Assembly (NCBI RefSeq): GCF_964204645.1
Contig: NC_134029.1
Coordinates: forward strand, 3,853,001-3,917,000
Source of the DNA: Tubulanus polymorphus
Lineage: Eukaryota > Nemertea > Palaeonemertea > Tubulaniformes > Tubulanidae
Direction of reading: 5' to 3'
DNA length: 64,000 nucleotides
The notes under the pieces were generated by a model. That model did not search any database. It had not been told where the DNA came from and saw only the letters and a program-made list of their open reading frames with translations. The position numbers and the translations under genes are program-made. Below are positions 30,001 through 40,254 of the stretch, piece after piece. How positions within the stretch are numbered: position 1 is the first letter of the stretch; each line of letters begins with the position of its first letter.

Positions 30001-33000
30001 TGAGAACTACGGCTCTGCTTTTGGTTTGCGAGCAAATTGCATTCTGAACGCAGAACGAAAGAGAGAGCGAGAGAGTGAGTTGATACGGAGAGCGGGAAAG
30101 AGCCTCGGGTATGTTGTCGTATGCCATATCGTCAGATAAGTGAAAATATGTCTTTATGATTCGTTCGCTTCTCTTGGCTCAGATAATCACGATAATTTTG
30201 TTAGCTTTTAGTATCGCGATCTGTCCAGGACTCTTAGAATACAATTAGAACTAATAGGTTGTCACGGGGTAGGTTTTTTATCCTGAAGCCACTGAGCGGG
30301 TCCGGTGTTCTTTTCTTCAAAAATAAAGGCCAGGGAGAAGTTTCTGCCTTAGACGAAGAAACCTCCAGGATTTAGACCCACGAACTCACGAATGACGAAA
30401 CCCGTGTCGATGAGGTACCAGTTTAATTCGCAATGAATTCATAAACAGTACTGACCTCTAATAATCTATGAATTGAGGAATGTCGATATATAGACGTGGA
30501 CGTTGCAATAAATATTATTTGTGTCAACATTTTTCTATCGTTTTTTTGCGCTCATGAATGTTTTGTTTCATTGAAATACAAACTGTACCGTGGGCATTAA
30601 TCAATGAACTGATGAAATTATGAAAGCTTTTCCAGTAGCAGATGTTTTCAGACGTGAATAATGATTGTCATGTAGTATATAGATTTTACGTACAAACGCG
30701 TGTTTGTTTTTATATAAGGTTCATACGTGATGATTCTCCAAATGCATCTATAAGTCTTTAATTTTAAAGCCAATCTAACAACTTAACTCCAGTCTTAAGA
30801 TTTTAAGACCACTTTTGGGTTTAAGTCACGTCTTAGCAACTTGGCCCAGGGCACTATTCTTCAGTTTTACCCTAGTCGCGCTAAGATTATCCCCAAATTG
30901 CATTTCATACGTACTAAAACTGTGGAACTGACTTCCCAGTAATTCTAATCAAGAAACTAAAAAACTGTCTTCGTTTTAAGAAATTGACGCGTAAAGTAAT
31001 AGTGGCGCAAACAGAAAATCATAATCAGAAACTTGCGTAACTAAAAAGACACACGTTAGTAAGATTAGTGTAGAAAGCTGTAAAGAGCAGTTTAGCCTAT
31101 ACGCATCGTTTATTTGCTCACTATTGAAGTCGGATTTCATCGTTAAAGATTTTCTGTCATCGAGGTGCATCTCTATTTGTGGACGTAAAAATCGATTTTC
31201 AGAAATAAATCGAATATTTTTTGCAATGGAAATATTTTCATATCGTAAAAAACTCTTGGAAATAGCCGCGAATTGCAGATTTATCTACAAATATGATATT
31301 ATTCCATCGCTGCAGGGAATAGGATAAACCTGATTAGTGTTATCCTTACCTGTTGCCGCTACAGTACGGCTTGACGATATCTCCGGTTCTCGCTGAGGTA
31401 TAAATCCCAGTTGTCGGTTTGTGCAGTCACATCGAGTGATGGCGTTGTTGTCAACATTGCCGCAAACTGACGATTGCATTTATAGCCGTACGTACTACAA
31501 GACGCATCTATCTGCTGCTGCCTCAATAATCTTCGCTATTGAAGGACTCGAACCCAACACTGTGATATTCAAATATTCGTGACAGTCTTTGGCTGTCTGT
31601 CCCGTTGATTGAACGAAACCTTGGAGTAATCATTTGACGAATACGGGCGGCATTGTGCGCTTAAGGACTGTGGGTTAATTACATTGATCACTAAAGAATC
31701 ACCGAGAACACGAAGCCTACCCTACTCAAACAGTGACCTATTCGAAGTTTTTTTAATAATCTATGATTGCTTTACAAACAAACATTACGCTCAAATTTCG
31801 GTAAATGTCAAACTTGTACTGTGTCTCTTGGTTTTTTTCAAACTGTAGATAATCTAGTTACCGACGCCAGGTACCTGGGCATATACCTGTAACTTTTCTT
31901 TCACTGTTTGACGTCATGCGTCAAAAATGAGCTTTTTGTTGGCGCGATGAAAGGTTTAAAAAGGCAACTGCTGTAATAAAAGGCTCTTTCTCGACGCGAC
32001 AAGAAGAGAAACCCAGCCTAAACATAATTATCATCTTCCAGCGATATGATGAAGTGTATCTCATTATCTGGAATTGTGCCAATTCAGTATTAGACTGGCT
32101 AATACGGTCATATTGGTATAAGGTATCAGCCCACTAGTGAAAGATTTATGAAGTACCATTTCAATCAGTATTTCCAATCTGCCGAACGTCTAAAAGGTTT
32201 ATGTTAGAAATTTGAGAATAGCTTTCAGTTTTGTTTTTGATTAAACGCGGTTTCTAAAATCATATTTCTTATTAAATTCATAGACGTCTCGTGCGTGTGG
32301 ATATGCTTTAAAAGGCTGCTATGTTAAAATGCACCATTTTACTCGATGACAATGTTAACCATTTTTACTGGATTTACCTATTTTCCGATAGACAGCTGTA
32401 AAAGAATATCGACTAAGATATCCAATCACATTTGTCTGCGATGTTCCCTGGTTTTTACACCAAAGGTTGTGTGATACGCATCTGGTTACGATGATGTGAA
32501 ATATCGACAGGTTGGCGCGGATTCGATGAGAAGGGTCGCGTGCTCAGATGGATTGCTCTCACGATCAGCCACGTGTACTGTTTCTTTTTGCTGATATCAT
32601 TAGTCGCGTCCACGCTACGTTTGTTTTTAGAAAAGTCCGAACGTTCAGACTAGCTGAAATTCTGTTCTGATTGGCCCATTTCAATTTAGAGCAGCCAATT
32701 TCAGACCGACTAAAATGACCGATCCTGGTCCAAAATGAAGAACGGACCATTTCTCTGTGAAAGAATAGAATGACTGTGAACCACCAGTAATAACAGCTGA
32801 TTTCGGATCGTGTGTGAACGCGTAGCATTGATTTAAAATCGGTCCATTACGGGTAGGGCCAAATTTAATTACAACAGACTAACTACCAAAGGCGTGAACG
32901 CGGCTAATGGATCCTTTCAACCTCGGGGGTTCAATTATATTTTAACACCCATCCCCTGAGGATGGGCTAGTGAGGATTGGCTAGTGAGGACGGGCTATAG

Positions 33001-36000
33001 TCGCAAATTCAACCTGATGATGATATTTACGAGTTAGTGTCGTGCTAATTACCGCAATGTTTTGTCATCTCGTAGATGTGTCGTCGTTTCGGGGAAATCG
33101 TGGGCCGTCTGCAACCCACTACCGCTACCCGTAATGTAGTGTCAAATCGGTGTTGTTGTATTAATCAAGGCTGACATGTTTCACATTACATCCATCCGTA
33201 CACCCGCAAAACCGATCCCAAAACGCCGTCAACAGGTGTGTGATTCAGCCCCGATAGTAAGTGCTGTTAATCATTAACGACTCCTCGATGATCGACAGAA
33301 CGTGACGATCGAAAATTGGTGGCAATGCGCCGTGGTTTTTCAGCTAATTTCTTCATCATCTTCCGGAATTTCATTCGCCTTTTGTTCAACTTGTTTTATC
33401 AAGTCTTCACAAAATTTCTTCATCTTTAGTCTTTAAAAACTCGTCAAACTTAGAAAAAGGAAAATATTCTGTTCTTGAAAAAAACCATTTCTATTCATCA
33501 TATCATTTCCTACATTAGATAATGAAGGAAGTAATTATGTTCTTTCGAGTAATCATGTGATGTTTGTATTTTATAGATTGTTGGTAGCTTGAGTGTTTTG
33601 GCCAGGTCCAGCGCCTGTTTGGCAATCGTCATACTGACGCCCATCCTGGTCACTATGGATACGGACCTGATATGCAAAGCGTTGTCGTTAATGACGTCAG
33701 GACTGCCGGGCCGCCAGGACAGCGATCTAGTCCCGCCTACACTGCAGTTCCATCATGGCCTAGGTCTAGGAATGTTTCTGGGAAGACTGGCTGAAGAACA
33801 TTTCGAAGATGTTAGCGGGACCAAGGTAAGTTCGCAGCTGAATATCCCAGTGGACCGTCCACGATATTTCATTTTCGGGACACATTATTTGTCGTGAAGT
33901 ATCGTTTGTTTGTTTTTTTTTTGTTATTGTAAATCGGTTTGTTTTGGTTTTTTGAAATTAGCTTTTTTCGTGAAAGCTATGGCAACTTTCCCAAATACTA
34001 TGCAAATACCAATGACGCTTTCACCCAAAATATTTCCATTCTCGCTAATTCCATTACATTGAGACCTGCGTCACAGGAATTGCGACACGAATTTGTCTAA
34101 TCTTCACCTGATTTGCCATACGCGTCCCTGAAAAACTTCCTTAATCATTTGCGGGATTCGTAAGTTGACAGTTTTCGATCGCTAATTACGGTGCATAATT
34201 CTTCCGGAAGATGTAGCCTTGATGAGATCGTGCGATAAAAAAAAATCGACCGTGACAGCCGGGAAATAATGGCTTTGCGCGAGATGACTTTTTAATCGAG
34301 TTGGGTAAAAGTTTAACACGATTGTTATTGATAGGGATTGGTGACGACGTGGAAAGCTATCGAGGAACTCGAGGCTGTGTGTTTCACTGAGGCGGCAAAC
34401 AATCGATGTGGCTCGCTGCTCGGGTTGGGATGGACGCTCAGCGCGCTGTGCTGCACCGGCAAAATGGACAACAAAGTACACGCCACGGCAACTTTAGACA
34501 AACTGACCGCGTTACTCGATAAGTCGAAATCTGACTCGACAGACTTTGAGGTAATGCGATCCGTATTTTAGTATCGAAATATGCTGATTTTGTTGAATTT
34601 GTCACAGTTTTTTTTTTCGCCGGGTTGAAGCGCACTTAAATTGTCTACGAGAATTCGAGGTCGTAAAGCAATATGTTCGCAAGATGTTATAACGTTCAGA
34701 AGCTCAAAAGCCGTTAAATTCTGTTCGATGCCATTAATCCACGAATCCGTTTTCCTATACTTTAATCCTAAGGTTTTATTATGTCTAATAATTCTTGCTC
34801 GCTCGCGAGAGATCTAATGTACTTTTAATGCCAGACGTAAATTTCACGTGTCTCCTGATAACGTCTGAATGTGTTATTTCAGCGTCAGTTGTCATGTCTT
34901 GACTGCTTTTATAGCGGGATGTCTTAGAAATTGTTTTCCGGCTGAATGAAAATAATGGACGTAGACCCGTTGACTTATGGTTGTCAGTTTTTTTTTTTGC
35001 TTTCGTAGGCTATGTGTTTTTGCGTTGCTCTTGTTACGTCAACCGCTTACAACGCGAATTCAGTCACATCTGACAAGGCCGGCATCATCGCTGAAACTCT
35101 CTTTCAAGTTCACCAAGCCAATAATAAAGTTTGTATTTTCTCACTGGCTATTTCTTTGATAGATCCTGCGCAATATCTATTTTCGCTGTTTTGTAGTCAG
35201 AATTGTATTCGCCGCTCCGACAACCGCGCGACGGAGATATTTTTTTCCGGACGCAGACTTGCTTTCAAATTCGATGAATATGATTCAGTTCGTGCTTAGT
35301 TGTACATTACCAGATCGTGAAGAACTAAGGACTGCATTGTCCCTGTTCATAGCAACATCGAAATATATATTCAACTATTTTCTAAATGTATTAATTGACT
35401 ATATCTAAATGTTTATATTCTATGTATTTAACGGTATCATTATTTCGATTTTTATTTGACTGATTGTAGATTGCCGGAGTATCGCTTGCACTGGGACACT
35501 TGTGTTACAGTATGCGTAGAACAGGTCACTCTCTTGCCGACGGTATCCACGAGGCTTTATATTCAACCTGGATGAAGTCATTTCTCAATCAGGTAATTGT
35601 CATTTGAATATGATAGATATGAATAAAACCGATTTTGGACAATATTGTTTTTGGAAATTGTTGAAATGTGATTGTGCTGCTCGAAAGGATTAATGATGAT
35701 GTTATTTTCAGAAATCTAATGCCGAAGAGAGGTTTGTTTGTTTGTCTGGTTTGATGGGTCTCATCGGTTCAGAGCGATCGCTTATATCCGTAAGTATTGC
35801 ATAAATGAATAGCACGTTTTGTCGTATTCAAACCATTCCTGTCTGGTTTTCCTGAATGAGCTTCCAGTTTCCTTCCTCGCTTTCTCGTTGTTTGTCCAGG
35901 TACACAGCGATGTAGCCGTACACGGACTGGCGAATCGTAGTGAATTGATAAGATTGTCCACTCAGCTGATTACTAGCGCTACCAGCGATCCGACATTACG

Positions 36001-39000
36001 CGGTACCGTATCGTGGATGCTCGGTCACCTATACCTGTCCACGTCAGCCATAGTTGAAACAAGATCAAGTGGTTAGTACTTCGAAAACCCTCTCTCACAT
36101 AGATATATCCATTTCGTAATTGTATATGGTGGTGACGTGAAAACGTATTGTTTAAATATCAGTTTCGTCAAATATTTTTAACCGGACAATTATTCGCTAC
36201 ATTTTGAATGTCTATTTCAGTCCCAGCTAGTTTGAGTTATCTGCCTGAAACGAGTATCCTGCGAGCATTGGTAGATTTTGTCTTATCAGCCGGTCGATTA
36301 GGTATGTGACGAATTTTGTATATAAGTCGTTTAATGGAAAACACCGAGCCACGTAATATCCCATCACGACGTTAATCCATTGATCTGCCCATACAATATA
36401 GATGTATCGGTTCTACTGTTTTTTTTTGCTTTTCATCCAACGAAACGCAACTTATTGCAATTAAACGCATCGTATCGCTACTTAGCGATTGAGTTAATGC
36501 ACATATAAAGCACTATTTTTCCAGTTGCTTCCAATTGCTTCTGCTCAGCACTGGTGATATACGTCACGCCTTGAAATGCACCGTATCCTTTACTAAGTTG
36601 ACAACTTCGTAGGTTCGACTGCACGAAAATTGATGGATTTCAATATCAGTCTGTCACTGCATTAAAGAAACAGTGAATTATCTCATTTCGTGCAGGTCCC
36701 GAAAGAATTGCGGAAGATGTTTTATTGGGTGTTTTTGAAGCGTTACATGCTGCAAGTAAAGTTGGCCCAATACCTCCCGTCAATTGGCCCGGACTTCTAT
36801 CGGCAATTATGAGAATGCCATTCGGTAAGCGCTATAGTACAACTATTCATCCGCGGTTCTATCGATAAACCGTGTTTTGTTTCTCTATGAGTTCTGATTA
36901 TTTTCCAGGCGACGAAGTGAAATATTTCGCGCTGAAGCTCGTTTTGACGCAATGCGCAGCCGCACCTACAGCCGCCATGTTTATGGCGTCATGGATGACG
37001 TCACCGTTATTCGAGACGCTCAGTGTAATTATTGGTCTGTTCGTCGGACGAACAAAAATAATCTTCGTATTAATGTCAGAAACGGATCTGTTTCTATATA
37101 AGACATGAATTACGTGATAAGATGCTATGAATAGGGATTATTAGGCAAATTAGAGAACGTGATTTACGAATAGAAAATATAGGCGTATCTATGTCTCGCC
37201 GATATGAAAGTATTATATGTCATTAACTCTTTTTTATAGAAAAAGTGTCAGTTGGTTGTTTACGAATCGATGGCGGTATTGGTTAATTCGACGACAATCG
37301 GTAAATTGAAACCGTTTCTGCAACAGACGTGCGCGAAACCTTTCAACGACCGGCACATCCATGGCGGATTAGAAGTGATACGCGGACTCAGAGATGCGCT
37401 TCGAATTGCAAATCCTGCACAGTCGGTGATCCCGCTACTGTATGATCTATTGTCTTTCATCTACGAGGCATTACCTGGCGGTCGAACTAGCACGGTAACT
37501 TATATAAGACATGGTATTACACTCCGGGGACCGCAGTTACTCGCGCCTTTACGACCGACGTAGCTTTTAAAGCATCCCCCGATTGATGATGAAAATAAAT
37601 TGACCGAATTTCATCTAATGCACCGAAGAACGAAATGTTTGATTTATTGTTTTTTAGCCACGCGCTAAAACACAGCTAAATCCATCCGTATTAATGATGA
37701 TACTTTCGAGTATATGTTTAGGAAATGTATTTTTATAGCAGATTTGTCGTAGTTCTATGAAGTCGGATAATGTTTCAATGATCCCTGGAGGTCCAACTAT
37801 ATTTCGACTTAGACGCAATAAAGTCTAATATAAGGTTTCATTGCGATTACATTTTTAAAATCAATTTTCCGGAAATGAATTCATATAAAAGCGGCGCAAA
37901 ATGACATTTTTATGTATGATTGCTGATGTTTATTTTGTGACCTTTTTGACGGCTTTGATCCATTTGATATATACTTGTTACTTAATGTATTTCAAAAGAT
38001 CGTAAATGTGAAGATGTTTTTTTCGGAAACCTTACATTTTAAACCTGAATATTCTGGATACGAGGAAAACATGTTTAAACGTTTGAATTCATGCGACAAA
38101 ACACGTCAGAAATTGTGCTTCGAAGTTAAATGGATTCAAGGATTGGTTATGATCTACTGTTTTCTCTTCTATAGCTGTGTGAACTGATCGTTTTGTTTTT
38201 GTCGGCTTTTTAAAGATAGCAAGATAATCGGTGTTGTTATAACGTTGTAAACGTCGTCCATTTCAGCCGTATGCGATGTTAGATGCGTTGTGCGAATGTT
38301 TCGCTGAAGTGCCCGACGACGTTTTTGACGACATAACCGTCGCCGATTTTACGACGGAGGACAGCGAATTACGGGCAGCGTTTGTAAGATGTTGTCTAGT
38401 CGGCAACGGAAAACAACCCATCGCTCTAATTAACAGATTTATAGATCATGCTCTTAGCAATCCGGACTGGTAAATTGCTGTTTTCGCTCTGATCTGCGTA
38501 AAATCCGTATTTAATTCGTAATAACAATATCGCCTTTTTAAGTGAGTTTTAAGCTTCAATTTGTTGCTTGTTATTTTTAGCAATCGCGACGAAATGATTT
38601 GGTTTGTAAGTCAAAGTTTTCAAAGAATGGCTCTCGAGCATAAGGTCGAGTTTACTGGACCGATGCCAAGGCTGCAGTGGTTCTTGGAATACTTGGGCCA
38701 CGTGAAAAACACGCTCAAACGTCATGACGATGAAGCCGTGCTGAGTGCCGAGAAAAAACAAAAGGTGTGAGGAAGTAAATTAGTAGATTATTAGATTTTA
38801 TGATGACGTCATTTTTTCTTCTTCGCAAGAGGAAATTATATAATTTTGCAAGTTTGTCTTGTGAGAGATTGTGCGCAAAATGCTATTTCGTGAACAGTTT
38901 TGTAACGAGTCAACAACCGCTTAGATCCACCGGCTTGAAACTGCTTTGTGGTTTATGATGCGAGGCCTCATTATTGCCCTAACCTTTCCGTTATTACTTG

Positions 39001-39765
39001 CAGATAATAGAATTTGCCCTGAGAGTGTTTCTGATGGCGGTGCTGACGTGGTCGAACTCCGAATCGACCGCCTTAGTTCACTTGGGTACTCCTCTACACA
39101 ACGAGTCCCCGGCCAGTACTCCACTCGGTAGCATCACTCAGCAATATTTCATTTCGCTGATTCCGCAAAGTCTTACACAGTTCGCCAAAATCGAGCCTTG
39201 GAAACAAATAAACTTGCAGGTACATGTAATACTTCCTCGCATTTGTGACAGCTTTGCGAGGAAAAAATTCACCGGTGCCTTCGTGAAACACTGGTATAAT
39301 TGCCTGTAATAGATACAACACCATCTCTTCGTCGTGTCGTGAATTCTAGGTTTTTTTCCGGTTGCCCTGATAGACACAGAAGATCGAAGGAAATTATCCT
39401 AGTCTTGAAAATCTTTAAATTTTTTCTTTTATAGATAATTGACTGGCTGGTTATGTTACACGGGCTCGCGAAATCTGAACTGAAACTGCAGATAAGAGGT
39501 AGCAGCATCTCCGTTATCTTCGATCGGGCGGAATCCCTCTTCATTAGTGAAATAGCTTCGGGGAGGGATTTTCGTTAAAACCCGATATAGATCGTCTCTA
39601 TTTCAATTTTAGACGCAAACGTGTTTCACAATTTTGCGTTTCGTTTCGTGTATTAGCGAGACTTTTCAAATATTCGATTTCGATTTTTCAGAATGTGTTA
39701 CTGCTATGAGATGCTGTGAAGAATATCTGAAAATTATGACTTGGTCGAAAGTTGTGTTGTTGTAG
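97..39765 (+). CDS. FOCAD: Focadhesin (FOCAD) orthologue, 3' part, 34 coding exons, 5' end outside window
   Basis: Spliced coding sequence of 1,657 residues plus a stop, beginning in codon phase 2 at 97 and ending at TAG 39763-39765. The window starts roughly 130 residues into the protein, judged against vertebrate focadhesin of about 1,800 residues. The product is a large helical-repeat protein (DUF3730 region followed by the Focadhesin/DUF3028 region), known in vertebrates as a focal-adhesion and SKI-complex-associated factor. Recognisable segments are SNPHPFVTLL...NRPDIWP in the first exon, LRPLTIRLFTILWQKQER at 3457-3683, SLPRGIHHSS at 6501-6698, SLLFCYDPP at 6821-6942, GLGLGMFLGRL at 33577-33825, and SWMLGHLYLSTS at 35900-36071. 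Every donor/acceptor phase agrees through all 34 exons. Orthology rests on segments recalled from the vertebrate protein, not on a search. Exon lists are in the two block entries. Confidence 0.93.
401..420 (+). repeat. Short dispersed motif, copy 1
   Basis: GAACTGCGGAACTGGGTTCC lies in a FOCAD intron. Related but diverged strings occur at 4043-4060 and 30917-30934, which suggests remnants of one short interspersed family. Element boundaries cannot be set by eye. Confidence 0.35.
1754..1785. repeat. Palindromic element, copy 1 (imperfect)
   Basis: Inverted repeat with 15-nt arms around a 2-nt spacer (right arm GTTTATACGTCCATG, two mismatches in the left arm), inside the FOCAD intron 1728-1900. 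The same palindrome occurs in perfect form at 39977-40004. It probably belongs to a dispersed hairpin or MITE family. Confidence 0.6.
4043..4060 (+). repeat. Short dispersed motif, copy 2
   Basis: GGAACTGTGGAACCGGGC in the FOCAD intron 3684-4791 matches the motif at 401-420 with a few changes. Confidence 0.3.
5189..5260 (+). tRNA. tRNA-Glu: tRNA-Glu (anticodon TTC)
   Basis: A 72-nt cloverleaf begins TCCCATATGG and ends GTGTGGGAA. The acceptor arms TCCCATA and TGTGGGA pair. The anticodon stem CCTGG/CCAGG encloses loop CTTTCAC with anticodon TTC, and the T arm contains GGTTCGATTCC. A TTTT terminator follows at about 5267. It is nearly identical to the usual animal tRNA-Glu and lies sense-oriented in a FOCAD intron, with its own internal A and B boxes. 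No defect is visible. Confidence 0.96.
13942..13954. repeat. Poly-C run
   Basis: Thirteen consecutive C residues inside the giant FOCAD intron. The length is likely polymorphic or error-prone. Confidence 0.8.
15737..16804 (-). CDS. Class A GPCR, peptide-receptor-like (FMRFamide-receptor/GPR139-type), single coding exon
   Basis: Encodes 355 residues. The first in-frame ATG is at 16804-16802; the open frame extends six codons upstream but only through a TTG. It is a seven-helix plasma-membrane receptor. The N-terminus has sequons at N5 and N6. TM1 spans about 32-56 (C-N49 replaces the usual GN). TM2 has LAVVD with D76. TM3 ends in D133-R-F, a DRY variant, followed by FVCHP. There is an extracellular Cys after TM4 and a long basic third loop before TM6, and TM7 has NFFIY, lacking the Pro of NPxxY. 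Absence of that Pro and the DRF motif fit the FMRFamide-receptor-like/GPR139-like orphan clade common in invertebrates, so the ligand is probably a neuropeptide, but this is inferred. The gene is nested antisense in the giant FOCAD intron. Confidence 0.9.
   Translation of the reverse strand: MQQTNNSSYRAGEGSNPDIDLCVSQVTEMEHIGYVFIIPAICIIGIVCNILNLVVLNRLPSHALSYKYLTALAVVDLITMIFVIPIGFSRCRFCHVYDDVGYARRFYEIYIYLPISNISSTASVWITVAMTVDRFLFVCHPIKYKSYSFHFPKLLSACCILATGFNVPYFFKYTIALCNVKKLSSYGDSIYFEIFSWVKALLVKIIPVFSLSVLNSLLINAMWTQCTIKLPIINQQPSPTEQRRTKQQNKLTWTLIGTVFVFLIGNIPIIFAFRGIAEHMFGDPKSKIFSHFKLLANVLEISSFAANFFIYITCDKRFLRTLQRTFRCESKYESGTATTRYQANNFNVIARPLQQ
16805..16847 (-). promoter_or_regulatory. GPCR 5' leader with splice acceptor and minimal upstream ORF
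   Basis: Read on the minus strand, TTTTTACATTTCAG ends at 16848 and looks like a splice acceptor, so the coding exon probably begins at 16847 and is preceded by a non-coding exon. Immediately inside is ATG AAA GTT TGA (16846-16835), a three-codon upstream ORF 30 nt before the main ATG. It could lower translation of the receptor. Confidence 0.5.
23153..23226 (+). tRNA. tRNA-Ile: tRNA-Ile (anticodon AAT)
   Basis: A 74-nt cloverleaf with acceptor arms GGCCGGT/ACTGGCC, D arm AGCTCAGTTGGTTAGAGC, anticodon loop CTAATAA (anticodon AAT, read as inosine-AU after editing), T loop GGTTCGAGCCC and discriminator A226. A TTTT follows at about 23240. The gene lies in the giant FOCAD intron in the sense direction and has intact internal promoter boxes. 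Confidence 0.95.
27586..27793 (+). repeat. MITE-like dispersed repeat, copy A
   Basis: About 200 bp bounded by the short inverted ends AAGACTGAC and GTCAGTCTT. The internal text GACCGATCC, GAACGAACCATTTCT, GTGAATAGAA and GGTCCATT...GGGTAG recurs in the same order at 32703-32884. There is no coding capacity. It is probably a non-autonomous DNA element, but the exact ends are uncertain. Confidence 0.5.
30917..30934 (+). repeat. Short dispersed motif, copy 3
   Basis: AAAACTGTGGAACTGACT in the giant FOCAD intron resembles the motifs at 401-420 and 4043-4060. The match is weak. Confidence 0.25.
32703..32884 (+). repeat. MITE-like dispersed repeat, copy B
   Basis: Contains GACCGATCC, GAACGGACCATTTCT, GAATAGAA and CGGTCCATTACGGGTAG in the same order and spacing as copy A at 27586-27793. 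The inverted ends are more degraded. It has the same orientation as copy A. Confidence 0.5.
32957..32998 (+). repeat. Three tandem copies of a 14-bp unit
   Basis: TGAGGATGGGCTAG, TGAGGATTGGCTAG and TGAGGACGGGCTAT follow one another. Just upstream, CCCATCC pairs perfectly with GGATGGG (32948-32966) to form a small hairpin. Confidence 0.8.
33577..39765 (+). other. FOCAD: FOCAD exon block 2 (15 exons, C-terminal half)
   Basis: Exons: 33577-33825, 34335-34550, 35009-35128, 35470-35592, 35712-35789, 35900-36071, 36221-36301, 36696-36824, 36909-37024, 37240-37494, 38267-38469, 38581-38764, 39004-39219, 39435-39498, 39692-39765. This block encodes the Focadhesin (DUF3028) part. For the end of the gene I prefer the spliced version: donor AGAG|GTAGCA at 39498 joined to acceptor TTTTTCAG at 39691. 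It gives a coding-like tail (ECVTAMRCCEEYLKIMTWSK) that resembles the vertebrate C-terminus. Reading straight through the donor instead would stop at 39576-39578 with an unrelated tail. I see no exact AATAAA downstream of the stop before the convergent gene. Introns over 300 bases (33826-34334, 34551-35008, 35129-35469, 36302-36695, 37495-38266) show nothing else. Confidence 0.9.
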
Positions 39766-40254
39766 GCGCAATGTTCACACATACGCCATCTTCGAAAATA
39801 ACGCATTGTGATTGTTCCTTAACGCATTTCGATTGATTCCTAAACATGTCCAAACGTCTATTTTGATTCTACGCAAAAGAAGAAGATTCGGATCGTGATA
39901 GTTAACCTTTATGTTATTTACTTTGGATTCAACCAGTCAGTACTTGAAGTACATCACTCTAGACTCAGTTACAGCGTGGACGTATAAACCAGTTTATACG
40001 TCCATGGTTACAGAGAGACTTTGGTTACATTTTACTCGACCCAGCGGTTTTGATCAGCAACTGTAGGGATGGTGTCTCATCTAGTTCACTTCATATTATT
40101 CTATTCCCATAAACTGGATTTGGTTCCAAACTAGATAAACCAACATATATTCAGAACGAGTTCACAGAGTACAAAAGTACATGTCGCTGTGAAAATATCC
40201 ATTACGTAATTTTGCCAGGACGTGTTTTAAACGTTTTAATAGTTTTTAATGGAT
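39766..40254. other. Convergent intergenic region between FOCAD and an uncharacterised gene
   Basis: Only 489 bases separate the two stop codons, so the 3' untranslated regions probably meet or overlap here. No exact AATAAA is visible on the plus strand. On the minus strand, ATTAAA occurs twice within 20 bases of the neighbour's stop (40245-40250 and 40235-40240). A perfect palindrome lies at 39977-40004. No coding segment is seen. Confidence 0.7.
39977..40004. repeat. Palindromic element, copy 2 (perfect 13-bp arms)
   Basis: TGGACGTATAAAC and GTTTATACGTCCA flank a 2-nt spacer. This is the same element as at 1754-1785, here lying between two convergent genes, where it could form an RNA hairpin in either 3' untranslated region. 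Confidence 0.75.

Larger units (their letters stand above)
8392..33576 (+). other. Giant FOCAD intron (about 25.2 kb) hosting nested genes
   Basis: The donor TCG|GTACGT after 8391 and the acceptor TTTTATAG before 33577 are both in phase 0, and the protein continues across them. All other FOCAD introns here are about 1.1 kb or shorter. Contents: an antisense GPCR gene (15737-16847), a tRNA-Ile gene (23153-23226), two copies of a MITE-like repeat (27586-27793, 32703-32884), a small tandem repeat (32957-32998) and a poly-C run (13942-13954). The stretches 8392-15736, 16848-23152, 23227-27585, 27794-32702 and 32999-33576 contain only short open frames without coding character. Non-coding first exons of the GPCR may lie to the right of 16848 but are not identified. 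Confidence 0.85.
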
